Source: Roseomonas nitratireducens
GTDB lineage: Bacteria; Pseudomonadota; Alphaproteobacteria; Acetobacterales; Acetobacteraceae
DNA length: 64,000 nt
Direction of reading: 5' to 3'
Assembly: GCF_017813355.1 (NCBI RefSeq)
Contig: NZ_JAGIYZ010000008.1
Location: 62,001-126,000, forward strand
This document shows, in pieces, positions 36,678 through 47,363 of this stretch; the first letter of the stretch is position 1; the number at the start of each line of letters is the position of its first letter. The position numbers were made by a program, and so were the translations under genes. The notes beneath the pieces are model-generated. The model did no database searches and was not told the DNA's origin. It saw only the letters and a program-made list of their open reading frames with translations.

Positions 36678-37904
36678 TCAGCCATGCCCGGCATTGGCCG
36701 GCGCGCCGCGCGGCCACAGATGCGCCCGCCAGCGCCAGGCGATGCCGGCCGTGCAGGCCAGCGCGAGCCCCGCATAGGCCAGCCCCGTCGCCGCGAAGCC
36801 GAACCAGGCGACCAGCGGCCCGGACGCCAGCAGGCCGAGCGGCAGCCCGTAGACCGCCAGCATCCGCAGCCCCATCACCCGCCCGCGGAAGCGGTCCTGC
36901 GCCACGCGCAGGATCAGCACCGCCATCGGCACCATGCAGAAGGACTGCACGAAGCCGGCCAGCGCCAGCACCGCCATGCCCGCGCCGGGGCTGCGCAGCA
37001 CGGCGAAGGCGAGCAGCAGCGCGAACCAGACGAAGGCCGCGAACAGCATGGTGCGCGCCGGCGGCATGGGCCCGCCGCGCGCGCTGAGGAAGACCGAGCC
37101 TGCCAGCGCGCCGGCCGCGAAGCTCGCCACCAGCGTGCCGAGCCCGGTCTGCCCGATGCCGTAGATGTCGCGCGCGACATGCGCGAGCAGGCCGCCGGTC
37201 AGCGGATAGGCCAGCGCATTGGCCAGGAAGGCGAGCACCATCGCCGCCATCAGCGGCGGCGTGGCGCGCACATGCGCGACCCCTTCGGCCAGTTCGGTCC
37301 ACACCGCGGGCGCGCGGCCGGTGGCGCCCTCCGGCCGCGATTCCTCGACGCCGGCCAGCAGCGCGAGGCTGATCAGGTAGAAGCCCAGCACCGCGAGATA
37401 GGCCGGCCCGATGCCGATCCAGGCGACCAGCGCCGCGCCGGTCAGCGCGCCCACCACGCGCGCGGCGTCGGCGCTGGTGCGCTCGATGCTCATCGCGCCC
37501 ATCAGCAGCGGCGCGGGCATGGTCGCGCCGATCAGCGCGTTGCGCATCCCCATGTCCGACGGCCGCACCAGCCCCGACAGCATCGCCACGCAGAAGACGG
37601 CGACGATGCCGAGCGTCCCGGTCAGCGCCAGCGTGGCGAGGATCGCCGCCAGCGCCGCATAGGTCGCGCGCATCGCGACCAGCACGCGCTTGTGCCCCGC
37701 CCGGTCGCCCATCACGCCGAACAGCGGGGAGATCAGCGTGCCGAGGAACTGCAGCGCGCCGAAGGTCGTCAGCCACACCACCGACCCCGTCTCGCTCAGC
37801 ACGAACCAGGCGAGGATCAGCGTCTCCATCTCGAACGCCCAGGAAGTGGCGAGGTCCGCCGGCCATTGGCGGCGGAAGGAACGCTGGCGGAAGGGCGCCA
37901 GCAT
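36678..37904 (-). CDS. MFS transporter
   Basis: A 408-residue membrane protein with about 12 helices in two halves. It begins FRQRSFRRQWPADLATSWAF, the usual start of the drug-efflux-like MFS_3 group (FRxRxFRxLWxG), and has GVMGDRAGHKRVLVAMR between helices 2 and 3. The second half starts near HVRATPPLMAAMVLAFLANA. Such proteins export drugs, siderophores or metabolites by proton exchange; the substrate is unknown. The ATG at 37904 is used; a GTG at 37928 is an alternative start. It diverges from the RNA methyltransferase gene and lies after the amidohydrolase on the opposite strand. Confidence 0.9.
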   Translation of the reverse strand: MLAPFRQRSFRRQWPADLATSWAFEMETLILAWFVLSETGSVVWLTTFGALQFLGTLISPLFGVMGDRAGHKRVLVAMRATYAALAAILATLALTGTLGIVAVFCVAMLSGLVRPSDMGMRNALIGATMPAPLLMGAMSIERTSADAARVVGALTGAALVAWIGIGPAYLAVLGFYLISLALLAGVEESRPEGATGRAPAVWTELAEGVAHVRATPPLMAAMVLAFLANALAYPLTGGLLAHVARDIYGIGQTGLGTLVASFAAGALAGSVFLSARGGPMPPARTMLFAAFVWFALLLAFAVLRSPGAGMAVLALAGFVQSFCMVPMAVLILRVAQDRFRGRVMGLRMLAVYGLPLGLLASGPLVAWFGFAATGLAYAGLALACTAGIAWRWRAHLWPRGAPANAGHG

Positions 37905-38099
37905 CGTGGCGCGCGGAACGCTGCTCACCTGGCGCGGCGGCCCTGCATGGATCGTTTCCCCCGCGGCGGAGCGTCCCGCCGCCCCCCGACTATGCTGCCG
38001 CCGGCCGGCGCTGCGAAGGGGGGCATGCGGGGCGCGGTGGGCTTCCGCGCCGGGGGATGGCAGAAGGGGCGCGGCGCATGCCAGGGAGCGGCGCAGCAG

Positions 38100-39215
38100 A
38101 TGGCGAACGACGAGACCTTCGAGATCTTCCTCTCCGCGCCCCCGGGCCTCGAATCCGTGCTGGCCGAGGAGGTCGGGCTGAAGGGATTCAAGCGGCCGCG
38201 GGAGGTGCCGGGCGGCGTCGTCACGCGCGGCCTCTGGCCCGATGTGTGGCGCGCGAACCTCTGGATCCGCGGCGCGGGGCGCGTTCTCGCGCGGCTCGAC
38301 GCGTTCCGCGTGGTGCATCTCGCGCAGCTCGACCAGCGGGCGCGCCGCGTGCCCTGGGCCGCCGTGCTGCGGCCGGACATCCCCTTCCGCGTCGAGGCGA
38401 CCTGCGCGACGTCGCGCATCTACCACAGCGGCGCGGCGGCGCAGCGCATCGCCACCGCGATCCGCGAGACGCTGGGCGCGCCGGAATCGCCCGAGGCCGG
38501 CATCCTGGTCCGCGCCCGCATCGAGGACGATGTCTGCACCATCAGCGTCGACACGTCGGGGGAGCCGCTGCACAAGCGCGGCTTCAAGGAAGCGGTGAAC
38601 GCCGCGCCGATGCGCGAGACGATGGCGACGCTGTTCCTGCGGCAATGCGGCTTCGACGGCAACGAGCCGCTGCTCGACCCGATGTGCGGCTCTGGCACCT
38701 TCGTGATCGAGGCGGCGGAGATCGCCGCGCGGCTCAACCCCGGCCGGGCGCGGCGCTTCGCCTTCGAGGACCTCGCCACCTTCGACGCGGAGGCCTGGTC
38801 GCGCATGCGCGCGCCGCGCAACGCGCGCGAGCCCGCGCATCGCTGCCACGGCCTCGACCGCGACGCGGGCGCCGTGGCGATGAGCCGCGCCAATGCCGAG
38901 CGCGCCGGCGTCGCCGCCTGGACCGAGTTCCGCCAGGCGCCGATCAGCGAGGCCCGCCCGCCCGAGGGCCCGCCGGGCCTCGTCATCGTCAACCCACCCT
39001 ATGGCGCGAGGCTGGGCGACGGCCGCGACCTGCTGCCGCTGTACCAGGCGATGGGCCGCGTGCTGGCGGCGCATTTCGCGGGCTGGCGCGTCGGCATGGT
39101 GGTGAGCGAACCGCGCCTGGCCCATGCGACAGGCCTGCCCTTCCTGCCGCCCGGCCCGCCGGTGCCGCATGGCGGGCTGCGCGTCCAGCTGCACCGGACG
39201 CCGCCGCTCGCCTGA
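38100..39215 (+). CDS. RlmL-like (THUMP domain) rRNA large subunit methyltransferase
   Basis: A 371-residue class I S-adenosylmethionine methyltransferase. The N-terminal 150 residues are a ferredoxin-like plus THUMP RNA-binding region (FEIFLSAPPGLESVLAEEVG). The catalytic part has the methyl-donor motif DPMCGSGTFVIEAAE and the adenine/guanine N-methylation motif NPPYG. This matches the single-domain relatives of the N-terminal half of RlmL, which methylates a guanine of 23S rRNA. The exact RNA target is an inference. The ATG at 38100 starts MANDETFEI. It converges on the NtrC-type gene with only 9 bases between the stops. Confidence 0.92.
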   Translation: MANDETFEIFLSAPPGLESVLAEEVGLKGFKRPREVPGGVVTRGLWPDVWRANLWIRGAGRVLARLDAFRVVHLAQLDQRARRVPWAAVLRPDIPFRVEATCATSRIYHSGAAAQRIATAIRETLGAPESPEAGILVRARIEDDVCTISVDTSGEPLHKRGFKEAVNAAPMRETMATLFLRQCGFDGNEPLLDPMCGSGTFVIEAAEIAARLNPGRARRFAFEDLATFDAEAWSRMRAPRNAREPAHRCHGLDRDAGAVAMSRANAERAGVAAWTEFRQAPISEARPPEGPPGLVIVNPPYGARLGDGRDLLPLYQAMGRVLAAHFAGWRVGMVVSEPRLAHATGLPFLPPGPPVPHGGLRVQLHRTPPLA

Positions 39216-39224
39216 TCCGGCGCG

Positions 39225-40646
<1,422 letters not shown>

Positions 40647-40659
40647 GGCCTTCTTGTCC

Positions 40660-42024
40660 TCAGGCAGCGGCCGGCAGCCGGATCACGGCGCTGGTGCCGC
40701 CGCCCCGGCGTGGGCTGAGCGTCAGCCGCCCCTCATGCCGTTCCACGATGCGCCGCGTCAGCAGCAGGCCAAGGCCCGTGCCGCGCGCCTTGGTCGAGTA
40801 GAACAGGTTGCCCGCCTTGTTGCCGGCGGGCAGGCCGACGCCGGTGTCGGCGATGATCACCTCGATCTCCCGCCCGCCGGCGACGAGGCCGGTATGCAGC
40901 CGCAGGTCGCCGCCCTCCGGCATCGCCTCGATCGCGTTGGCGAGAAGGTTCTCGATCGCCTGGCCGAGCGCGGCCGGTTCCCCGCGCACGGCGGGCACGG
41001 CGGCGAGGTCGGTCGCGACCGTGACGCCCTGGCGCGCCGCGCGCGCGGCGAAGGTGCGCGTGCAGTCCTCGATCAGCTGGTTCACGTCCACCGGCTCCTT
41101 CGCCAGCGGCTCCCGCCGCGCCTGGAGCAGCAGGTCGCGCACCCAGGCGTCCATGCGGTCGGCCTCCCGCTCGATATCGGCGAGGCAGGCGGCGGCGCCC
41201 TCGGCATCCTCGGTCGCGGCGAGTTCCGCCGAGGAGCGGATCGAGGCGAGCGGGTTGCGGATGCCATGCGCGACGGCGGAGGCGACGGCCCCGATCGCGG
41301 CGAGGGATTCGGATTCCACGATCACGCGCTGCTGCTCGCTGATGATGCGCCGCGCGCGAAGGCCGATCCAGAGAAGCGAGGCGTAGAGCAGCGCCGCCAT
41401 CAGGAAGGCCGCGATCCAGACGAGGCTGATGGTCCGGTCGAGCCATTGGAACAGCGTGTCGGGCAGGCGATACACCTCGACGACGCCGATCACGTGCCGC
41501 CGGTCGTCGTCCCAGACGGGGATATAGGCTTCGACGAAGCGGCGGGTTCCGACGCTCGCGTCGAGGTCCTCGTGCTCCGCCTTGCCCGCCGTCCCCGTCT
41601 CGATCACCAGCCGCCCGGCCAGCGCATCGTCCAGATGGGGGTTGCCGGCGAAGCGGCGGCCGATCATGGCGGCGTTGCTCGACCACAGCACGGAGCCGTC
41701 GCTGGCGAAGACGTTGGCGCGCACGACGTTCGGCAGGTTGGCGACGTGGTTGAAGAAGTATTCGAGCGGCTCGCGCGATTCGGCGGCGGTGGGGTCGGCG
41801 AAGTAGGTGCGGATGCGGTCCGCCACCATGATGCTGTCGAGGTACTGGGCGCTCAGCTCCGTGTCGTGCTGGAGCATCTGCCGCGTCAGGAAGCCCGACA
41901 GGAAGGTCGCGGTCCCGACCCCGAAGACGATGATGCACAGCAGCGTCAGCACGGCGAACCAGTGCAGCACGTCGAACCCGCGCGTGCGCGGCGTGAGGAG
42001 GCTGAGGCGGGATGCGATCGACAT
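40660..42024 (-). CDS. membrane sensor histidine kinase
   Basis: A 454-residue sensor. Membrane helices at about 20-45 and 190-215 frame a periplasmic sensor domain of about 145 residues. The cytoplasmic part has the phosphorylated His in SAVAHGIRNPLASIR, an N-box (ENLLANAIEAMPEGG), ADTGVGLP and a glycine-rich lid (GTGLGLLLTRRIVERHEG). The ATG at 42024 (MSIASRLSLL) is preferred over the one at 42075, which falls inside the end of the b561 gene. Upstream is cytochrome b561 (7-base gap) and downstream the NtrC-type regulator (13-base gap), so the three form an operon. Confidence 0.93.
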   Translation of the reverse strand: MSIASRLSLLTPRTRGFDVLHWFAVLTLLCIIVFGVGTATFLSGFLTRQMLQHDTELSAQYLDSIMVADRIRTYFADPTAAESREPLEYFFNHVANLPNVVRANVFASDGSVLWSSNAAMIGRRFAGNPHLDDALAGRLVIETGTAGKAEHEDLDASVGTRRFVEAYIPVWDDDRRHVIGVVEVYRLPDTLFQWLDRTISLVWIAAFLMAALLYASLLWIGLRARRIISEQQRVIVESESLAAIGAVASAVAHGIRNPLASIRSSAELAATEDAEGAAACLADIEREADRMDAWVRDLLLQARREPLAKEPVDVNQLIEDCTRTFAARAARQGVTVATDLAAVPAVRGEPAALGQAIENLLANAIEAMPEGGDLRLHTGLVAGGREIEVIIADTGVGLPAGNKAGNLFYSTKARGTGLGLLLTRRIVERHEGRLTLSPRRGGGTSAVIRLPAAA

Positions 42025-42031
42025 CGAATTA

Positions 42032-42607
42032 TTATGCGGTATGTGCGTCGAGGCGAACAGGCTCGACCGGCGCACGCCGGGCGGCGGAAGGCAGCATCCG
42101 GGTCAGCACCGCGTCGCGGCGGGCGAAGTGGTGCCAGAGCGCGGCGGCCACGTGCAGCAGGACGAAGGCGGCGATCGCCCAGCCGATATAGGTGTGCGCT
42201 TCGCGCCAGATGCGCCCGCCGCCGATCGGGAAGGGCGGCGGGATGACGATGTCGAAGACCGCGAGGCGGCGTCCGCGCGCCCAGCGGTCGAAGGCGCCGG
42301 TGACCGGCAGCGCCAGCATCATGGCGTAGAGCGACAAGTGCATCGCCGTCGCCGCCCAGCCCGCGAGGCCGGGCTCCCTCGCCTTGAGCGCCGGCACCAG
42401 CAGCCGCCGCACCAGCCGCACCAGGAGCAGGCCGAGCACCAGCGTGCCGAGGCTGTAGTGAATCATCATGACATAGTCGCGCTGCGGGCCGCGCGGCCAG
42501 TCCTCGAGCATCAGGCCGAGGCCGAAGGCGGCGGCGACGAGCAGCGCCCCCGCCCAGTGGAGCGCCCTGGTGACCGGCGAGTGTGGGGCCGTGTCCTGGT
42601 CGTGCAT
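42032..42607 (-). CDS. cytochrome b561 family protein
   Basis: A 191-residue four-helix membrane cytochrome that binds two b hemes and passes electrons between quinones or ascorbate-like donors and acceptors. Helices and heme histidines are visible in [59 protein letters not shown] and [20 protein letters not shown]. The ATG at 42607 ([10 protein letters not shown]) sits just ahead of the first helix. It is the first gene of an operon with a sensor kinase and an NtrC-type regulator, an unusual set. The kinase might sense the electron flow through this cytochrome (inference). Confidence 0.92.
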   Translation of the reverse strand: MHDQDTAPHSPVTRALHWAGALLVAAAFGLGLMLEDWPRGPQRDYVMMIHYSLGTLVLGLLLVRLVRRLLVPALKAREPGLAGWAATAMHLSLYAMMLALPVTGAFDRWARGRRLAVFDIVIPPPFPIGGGRIWREAHTYIGWAIAAFVLLHVAAALWHHFARRDAVLTRMLPSAARRAPVEPVRLDAHTA

Positions 42608-42851
42608 GGTGCTGCCCGCTTCTCCCCCCGGCGATGCCGGATCCTGGCCGGGCAACGCATGGCGTGTGCCAGCGGGCCGCGCCGCCCGGGGTGCCGGCGA
42701 AGTCATTGAAAAGAAGGGAATCGCCTTCGGGCGCCATGTCCTGGCCTGGGGAAATCCCCCGATGTCGGGTCCGGCCCGCCTGGGACCATTCCCCCACTGC
42801 CCCGCCCCGAGATGCCCCGCGTCATCGAAGATTCATCCAGCTGGCATTTCA

Positions 42852-42869
42852 ATTCGAATAACATCGAAT
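42852..42869 (+). promoter_or_regulatory. candidate ArsR operator abutting the start codon
   Basis: ATTCGA-N6-TCGAAT is a perfect 18-base inverted repeat ending one base before the ATG of the ArsR-ArsC gene. It lies in a short AT-rich patch. ArsR-type repressors bind such imperfect dyads over their own promoters. Autoregulation by the fused ArsR domain is the natural reading but is not shown. Confidence 0.55.
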
Positions 42870-42870
42870 C

Positions 42871-43731
42871 ATGGAAACGACGGATGCGGCCTTCGCCTTC
42901 GGGGCGCTCGGGCAGGCGACACGGCTCGACCTTCTCCGCGCGCTGCTCGGCGCCGGGCCGAGCGGCCTCGCCGCGGGCGAGATCGCCGCGCGGCTCGGCG
43001 TGCCGCCCTCGACGCTGTCCTTCCATCTGCGTGCGCTGGACCAGGCGGGCCTCGTCGCCGCGACCCGCCAGGGGCGCAGCCTGATCTACGCGGCGCAGGT
43101 CGAACGGCTGCGCGCCCTGCTCGCCTTCCTCGCCGAGGCCTGCTGCGACGGCGATCCCGCCCGCTGCGGCGGCCTGCACCGTATCCTCGAACCCCTGGGG
43201 GAGACCGTCCGGATGACCCCGGCGACCTTCAACGTCCTGTTCCTCTGCACCCGCAACTCGGCGCGCTCGATCATGGGCGAGGCGATCCTGAACGACATCG
43301 GCCGTGGCCGCTTCCGCGCCTTCTCGGCCGGCTCGGACCCGTCGCCGGGCGGCCCGCTGCCGGAGGTGCTGTCGCAGCTGAAGGCGCTCGGCCACGATGT
43401 CGCGGCGCTGCGCTCGAAATCCTGGGACGAATTCACCGGGCCCGGGGCGCCGCGGATGGATTTCGTCATCGCGCTCTGCGACACGCTGGACCTGCAGGCC
43501 TGCCCGGACTTCGAGGGCACGCACGTCACCGCCGCCTGGCCGCTGCCGGACCCTGCGAAGTTCTCCGGCGGGTACACCGAACGCGCGATGCTGCTGAACG
43601 AGCTCTACGCCGCGCTGCATCGCCGCCTGTCGATCTTCACCAGCCTGCCCTTCGGCACGCTGGACCGGATGGCGCTGAAGGCGCGCATCGACGAGCTGGC
43701 GCGGCCGCTCGCGGCGGGGGCACGGGCATGA
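42871..43731 (+). CDS. fused ArsR repressor - arsenate reductase/LMW phosphatase-fold protein
   Basis: A 286-residue two-domain protein. Residues 1-110 are an ArsR winged helix ([42 protein letters not shown]) with a Cys pair in [13 protein letters not shown] that may bind arsenic. Residues about 118-280 are a low-molecular-weight phosphatase fold: [19 protein letters not shown] has the CX5R loop with Cys125, as in thioredoxin-linked ArsC. The ATG is the first possible after an in-frame stop, and no Shine-Dalgarno sequence is visible between the operator and the ATG, so a leaderless transcript is possible. Its stop overlaps the GAPDH start. It heads an arsenic operon with ArsJ. Confidence 0.92.
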   Translation: METTDAAFAFGALGQATRLDLLRALLGAGPSGLAAGEIAARLGVPPSTLSFHLRALDQAGLVAATRQGRSLIYAAQVERLRALLAFLAEACCDGDPARCGGLHRILEPLGETVRMTPATFNVLFLCTRNSARSIMGEAILNDIGRGRFRAFSAGSDPSPGGPLPEVLSQLKALGHDVAALRSKSWDEFTGPGAPRMDFVIALCDTLDLQACPDFEGTHVTAAWPLPDPAKFSGGYTERAMLLNELYAALHRRLSIFTSLPFGTLDRMALKARIDELARPLAAGARA

Positions 43732-44771
43732 AAGTCGGCATCAACGGCATGGGCCGCATCGGGCGGCTCGCGCTGCGCGCCGCGACGGGTGCGGCGGAAC
43801 GGCAGGCGGACGACCCGCGCGCGGGCAACCGGCTGGAGGTTGTCCACCTGAACGAGGTCAAGGGCGGCGCAGCCGCCACGGCCCATCTGCTGGCCTTCGA
43901 CAGCGTGCAGGGCCGCTGGCGCGCGCCGATCGCGGCCGAGGGCGCCGGGGCCATCCGCATCGGCGACCGCCGGCTCGGCTTCAGCGAGCAGGCGCAGCCC
44001 GGCGCCATCCCCTGGGGCGAGCTCGGCGTGGATGTGGTGCTGGAATGCACAGGGAAGTTCCTCAGCCCCGAGACGCTGCAGGGCCATCTCGACCGTGGCG
44101 CGAAGCGCGTCATCGTCGCCGCGCCGGTCAGGTTCGACAGCGTGCTCAACGTGGTCGTCGGCGTGAACGAGCACCTGTACGACCCGGCGCGGCACCCGAT
44201 CGTCACCGCCGCATCCTGCACCACCAACTGCCTCGCCCCGGTGGTGAAGGTGGTGCACGAGGCGATCGGCATCCGCCACGGCCAGATCACCACCATCCAC
44301 GACCCGACCAACACCAATGTCGTGGTCGATGCGCCGCACAAGGACCTGCGGCGGGCGCGCTCGGCCATGCTGTCGCTCCAGCCGACCACGACCGGCAGCG
44401 CGACCGCCATCGCGCTGATCTATCCGGAGCTGAAGGGCAAGCTGAACGGCCATGCCGTGCGCGCGCCGGTGCTCAACGCCTCGCTCACCGACTGCGTCTT
44501 CGAGATGCGGCGGGAGACGAGCGCCGAGGAGGTGAACGCGCTGTTCCGCGCCGCCGCGGCCGGGCCGCTCGCCGGCATCCTCGGCTATGAGGACCGCCCG
44601 CTGGTCAGCGCCGACTACGCGCGCGACACCCGCAGCAGCACCGTGGACGCGCTGTCCACCATGGTCACCGACGGCACGCTGCTGAAGGTCTATGCCTGGT
44701 ACGACAACGAGATGGGCTATGCCTGCCGCATGGTCGACCTCGCCTGCCACATGGCGGATGTCGGGATCTGA
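43728..44771 (+). CDS. ArsJ-associated glyceraldehyde-3-phosphate dehydrogenase
   Basis: A 347-residue type I GAPDH. It has the NAD-binding start [17 protein letters not shown], the catalytic cysteine in [18 protein letters not shown], and [15 protein letters not shown] at the end. In ars operons with ArsJ this enzyme joins arsenate to glyceraldehyde 3-phosphate, giving 1-arseno-3-phosphoglycerate for export. That role is known from characterised systems and is inferred here from position. The ATG overlaps the previous stop (ATGA), and the stop is 4 bases before ArsJ, so the genes are tightly coupled. It is probably separate from the housekeeping glycolytic copy. Confidence 0.94.
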   Translation: MKVGINGMGRIGRLALRAATGAAERQADDPRAGNRLEVVHLNEVKGGAAATAHLLAFDSVQGRWRAPIAAEGAGAIRIGDRRLGFSEQAQPGAIPWGELGVDVVLECTGKFLSPETLQGHLDRGAKRVIVAAPVRFDSVLNVVVGVNEHLYDPARHPIVTAASCTTNCLAPVVKVVHEAIGIRHGQITTIHDPTNTNVVVDAPHKDLRRARSAMLSLQPTTTGSATAIALIYPELKGKLNGHAVRAPVLNASLTDCVFEMRRETSAEEVNALFRAAAAGPLAGILGYEDRPLVSADYARDTRSSTVDALSTMVTDGTLLKVYAWYDNEMGYACRMVDLACHMADVGI

Positions 44772-44775
44772 CGGC

Positions 44776-46008
44776 ATGAGCAGCGCCGCCGCCGCCGCAT
44801 CCCAGGGCACGCGCAACTACGTCATCGTGACGCTCGCCTATTGGGGCTTCACGCTGACCGACGGCGCGCTGCGGATGCTGGTGCTGCTGCATTTCTTCCG
44901 GCTGGGCTATTCGCCCTTCACCCTCGCCTTCCTCTTCCTGCTGTACGAGGCGGCGGGGATCGGCGCGAACCTGGTCGGCGGATGGCTCGCCGCGCGCTTC
45001 GGCATCGCGCGCATGCTGGCGGTCGGGCTGGCCACGCAGATCGCGGGCTTCCTGCTGCTGTCCTCCGTCTCGCCCGATTGGGGCGCGGCGCTGTCGGTCG
45101 GCTGGGTGGTGGTCGCGCAGGGTGTCTGCGGCATTGCCAAGGACCTGACCAAGACGGCGTCGAAATCCGCGATCAAGCTCACGGCGGGCGATGCCTCCGG
45201 CCGGCTGTTCCAATGGGTCGCCTTCTTCACCGGCAGCAAGAACGCGATGAAGGGGGCGGGGTTCTTCCTGGGCGGGCTGTTGCTCGAGGCGCTCGGCTTC
45301 CGCGGCGCGCTCTGGGCGATGGCGGCCGCGCTGGCGATGGTGCTGGCCGGCGTCGCGCTGTCCCTGCCGCCGCTGATGGGCAGGGCGCGCGCGTCGACAT
45401 CGGCGCGCGAGCTCTTCGCGAAATCCACCGGCATCAACCTGCTCGCCGCCGCGCGGGTGTTCCTGTTCGGCGCCCGGGATGTCTGGTTCGTGGTCGGCCT
45501 GCCCGTGTTCCTCTACGCCTCGGGCTGGACCTTCACGATGGTCGGCGCCTTCCTCGCGGCCTGGACGATCGGCTACGGCGTGGTGCAGGCGAGCGCGCCC
45601 GCCCTGGTCCGGCGCAGCGCGGACGGGCTGTCCGCCGAGGTGCCGGCCGCGCGGGCATGGTCGCTGGCGCTGGCCGCCGTGCCCGCCGCGCTGGCGGCGA
45701 TGATGCTGGCCGGCATCCCGCGCGCGGATCTTTTCGTAACGGCCGGGTTGTGCGTCTTCGGCGTGTTCTTCGCGGTGAATTCCTCCGTCCATTCCTACCT
45801 GGTGCTCGCCTATGCGGGCAGCGAGAAGGCGGCGGAGGATGTGGGCTTCTACTACGCCGCCAATGCCGCCGGGCGGTTCGGCGGCACGCTGCTGTCTGGC
45901 CTGCTGTTTGGCTGGGGCGGGCTCGTCGCCTGCCTGGCCGGCGCGGCCGCGATGCTGGCGCTGTGCTGGGCCTTCACCCTGCGCCTGCCGCGGCGGCGGG
46001 AAGGCTGA
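44776..46008 (+). CDS. arsJ: ArsJ organoarsenical efflux MFS transporter
   Basis: A 410-residue major facilitator protein with about 12 helices. The ArsJ signatures are NYVIVTLAYWGFTLTDGALR at the N-terminus, YEAAGIGANLVGGWLAARFG, and GVCGIAKDLTKTASKSAIK followed by LFQWVAFFTGSKNAMKGAGF. In characterised systems ArsJ exports 1-arseno-3-phosphoglycerate made by the co-encoded GAPDH, which confers resistance to arsenate. The start at 44776 (MSSAAAAASQ) follows the GAPDH stop by 4 bases. It is the last gene of the ars operon; the convergent chromate transporter gene ends 9 bases away. Confidence 0.95.
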   Translation: MSSAAAAASQGTRNYVIVTLAYWGFTLTDGALRMLVLLHFFRLGYSPFTLAFLFLLYEAAGIGANLVGGWLAARFGIARMLAVGLATQIAGFLLLSSVSPDWGAALSVGWVVVAQGVCGIAKDLTKTASKSAIKLTAGDASGRLFQWVAFFTGSKNAMKGAGFFLGGLLLEALGFRGALWAMAAALAMVLAGVALSLPPLMGRARASTSARELFAKSTGINLLAAARVFLFGARDVWFVVGLPVFLYASGWTFTMVGAFLAAWTIGYGVVQASAPALVRRSADGLSAEVPAARAWSLALAAVPAALAAMMLAGIPRADLFVTAGLCVFGVFFAVNSSVHSYLVLAYAGSEKAAEDVGFYYAANAAGRFGGTLLSGLLFGWGGLVACLAGAAAMLALCWAFTLRLPRRREG

Positions 46009-46017
46009 CGCGCCTCG

Positions 46018-47226
46018 TCACAGGCCGTGGGCGAGCACCCCGGCCACCGCCGTCGCCGCCACCACCGCCCAGGCCGGCAGCTTCCACAGCACCAGCGCGG
46101 CGAAGGCGGCGAGCACGATGGCGAAATCCGCCGGCGCCTTGACCCCCGCGGTGAAGATCGGGTCGTACAGCGCGGCCAGCAGGATGCCGACCACCGCCGC
46201 GTTCACGCCGCGCAGCATGGCCTGCGCCAGCGGCCGCGTCCGGAACCCGTCCCAGAAGGGCAGCATGCCGTACATCAGCAGCAGCCCTGGCAGGAAGATC
46301 CCGACCAGCGCGATCGCCCCGCCGAGCACGCCGTTCGGGAAGGGCGAGGCCGCGGCGCCGAGGAAGGCCGCGAAGGTGAAGAGCGGGCCGGGCACCGCCT
46401 GCGCCACGCCATAGCCGGCGAGGAAGGTGTCCGCGCTCATCCATTCCGGGACGAAGCTCGCCTCCAGCAGCGGCAGCACGACATGCCCGCCGCCGAACAC
46501 CAGCGCGCCGGCGCGGTAGGACGCCTCGAACAAGGCCAGCGCCTGCGGTCCGCCGACCGCGACCAGCGGCAGGCCGAGCAGGATGCCCAGCGCGAGCAGC
46601 AGCGCCACGGCCCCCGCCCAGGCGGGCACGGTGAAGCCGAGCCTCGTTTCCGTCGCGGGCGCGCCGTCGCGCAGCAGCGCGACGCCGACCCCCGCGCCCG
46701 CCAGGATCACGCCGATCTGCGTCCAGGCGCTCGGCAGCAGCATCAGCGCGATGGTGCCGGCCACGGCGAGCGTCGCGCGCGTACGGTCGGGGCAGAGGCT
46801 GCCCGCCATGCCCCAGACCGCCTGCGCCACGACGGCGACGGCGACCAGCTTCAGCCCATGCACCACCCCCGCGCCCGTCCCGCCGGCGGCGAGATCCACG
46901 CCATAGGCCGCCAGCACCATCACGATCGCCGAGGGCATGGTGAAGCCGAGCCAGGCGGCGAGCCCGCCGGGCAGCCCGCCGCGCATCACGCCGATGGCGA
47001 AGCCCGTCTGGCTGCTGGCCGGACCCGGCATGAACTGCGCCAGCGCCACCAGGTCGGCGTAGGATTGTTCGGTCATCCACTTGCGGCGGGTGACGAATTC
47101 CTCCCGCAGGTAGCCGATATGCGCGACCGGCCCGCCGAAGGAGGTCAGGCCGAGGCGCAGGAAGATCATCAGGATCGTGGCGAAGCCGTCCCGCTGCGCG
47201 GCGGCGGGCGGCGATGTCTCGGTCAT
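46018..47226 (-). CDS. chrA: chromate transporter, two-domain ChrA type
   Basis: A 402-residue membrane protein of the CHR family with two homologous halves. The first half has FLRLGLTSFGGPVAHIGYLR and QFMPGPASSQTGFAIGVMRG, and the second GALVFGGGHVVLPLL and GYGVAQAVPGPLFTFAAFLG, the paired FGG and PGP motifs of the long-chain ChrA group. These proteins export chromate through the membrane. The ATG at 47226 begins MTETSPPAAAQ. It lies 137 bases after pqqE on the same strand and converges on arsJ, so the metal-resistance genes are neighbours. No ChrB regulator is seen nearby. Confidence 0.95.
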   Translation of the reverse strand: MTETSPPAAAQRDGFATILMIFLRLGLTSFGGPVAHIGYLREEFVTRRKWMTEQSYADLVALAQFMPGPASSQTGFAIGVMRGGLPGGLAAWLGFTMPSAIVMVLAAYGVDLAAGGTGAGVVHGLKLVAVAVVAQAVWGMAGSLCPDRTRATLAVAGTIALMLLPSAWTQIGVILAGAGVGVALLRDGAPATETRLGFTVPAWAGAVALLLALGILLGLPLVAVGGPQALALFEASYRAGALVFGGGHVVLPLLEASFVPEWMSADTFLAGYGVAQAVPGPLFTFAAFLGAAASPFPNGVLGGAIALVGIFLPGLLLMYGMLPFWDGFRTRPLAQAMLRGVNAAVVGILLAALYDPIFTAGVKAPADFAIVLAAFAALVLWKLPAWAVVAATAVAGVLAHGL

Positions 47227-47363
47227 GGTCGCGTCTCCGGCTCGGCGCGGTCCTGACAGAATGCTGCGCGACCGCGGGGGCGCAAGTGGGAGGGGCGCGG
47301 CAATCCTCATCGCCGGTCGCGACGCGCGCGCGGGCCTCCGGCGGGGGCTGACGAAGCCTGGTC

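Noticed and set aside
42583-42861. Possible 92-residue protein between the b561 gene and the ArsR-ArsC gene
   Set aside because: It overlaps the start of the b561 gene and the arsenic operator, has no ribosome site and no recognisable motif. The gap is better read as a divergent promoter region.
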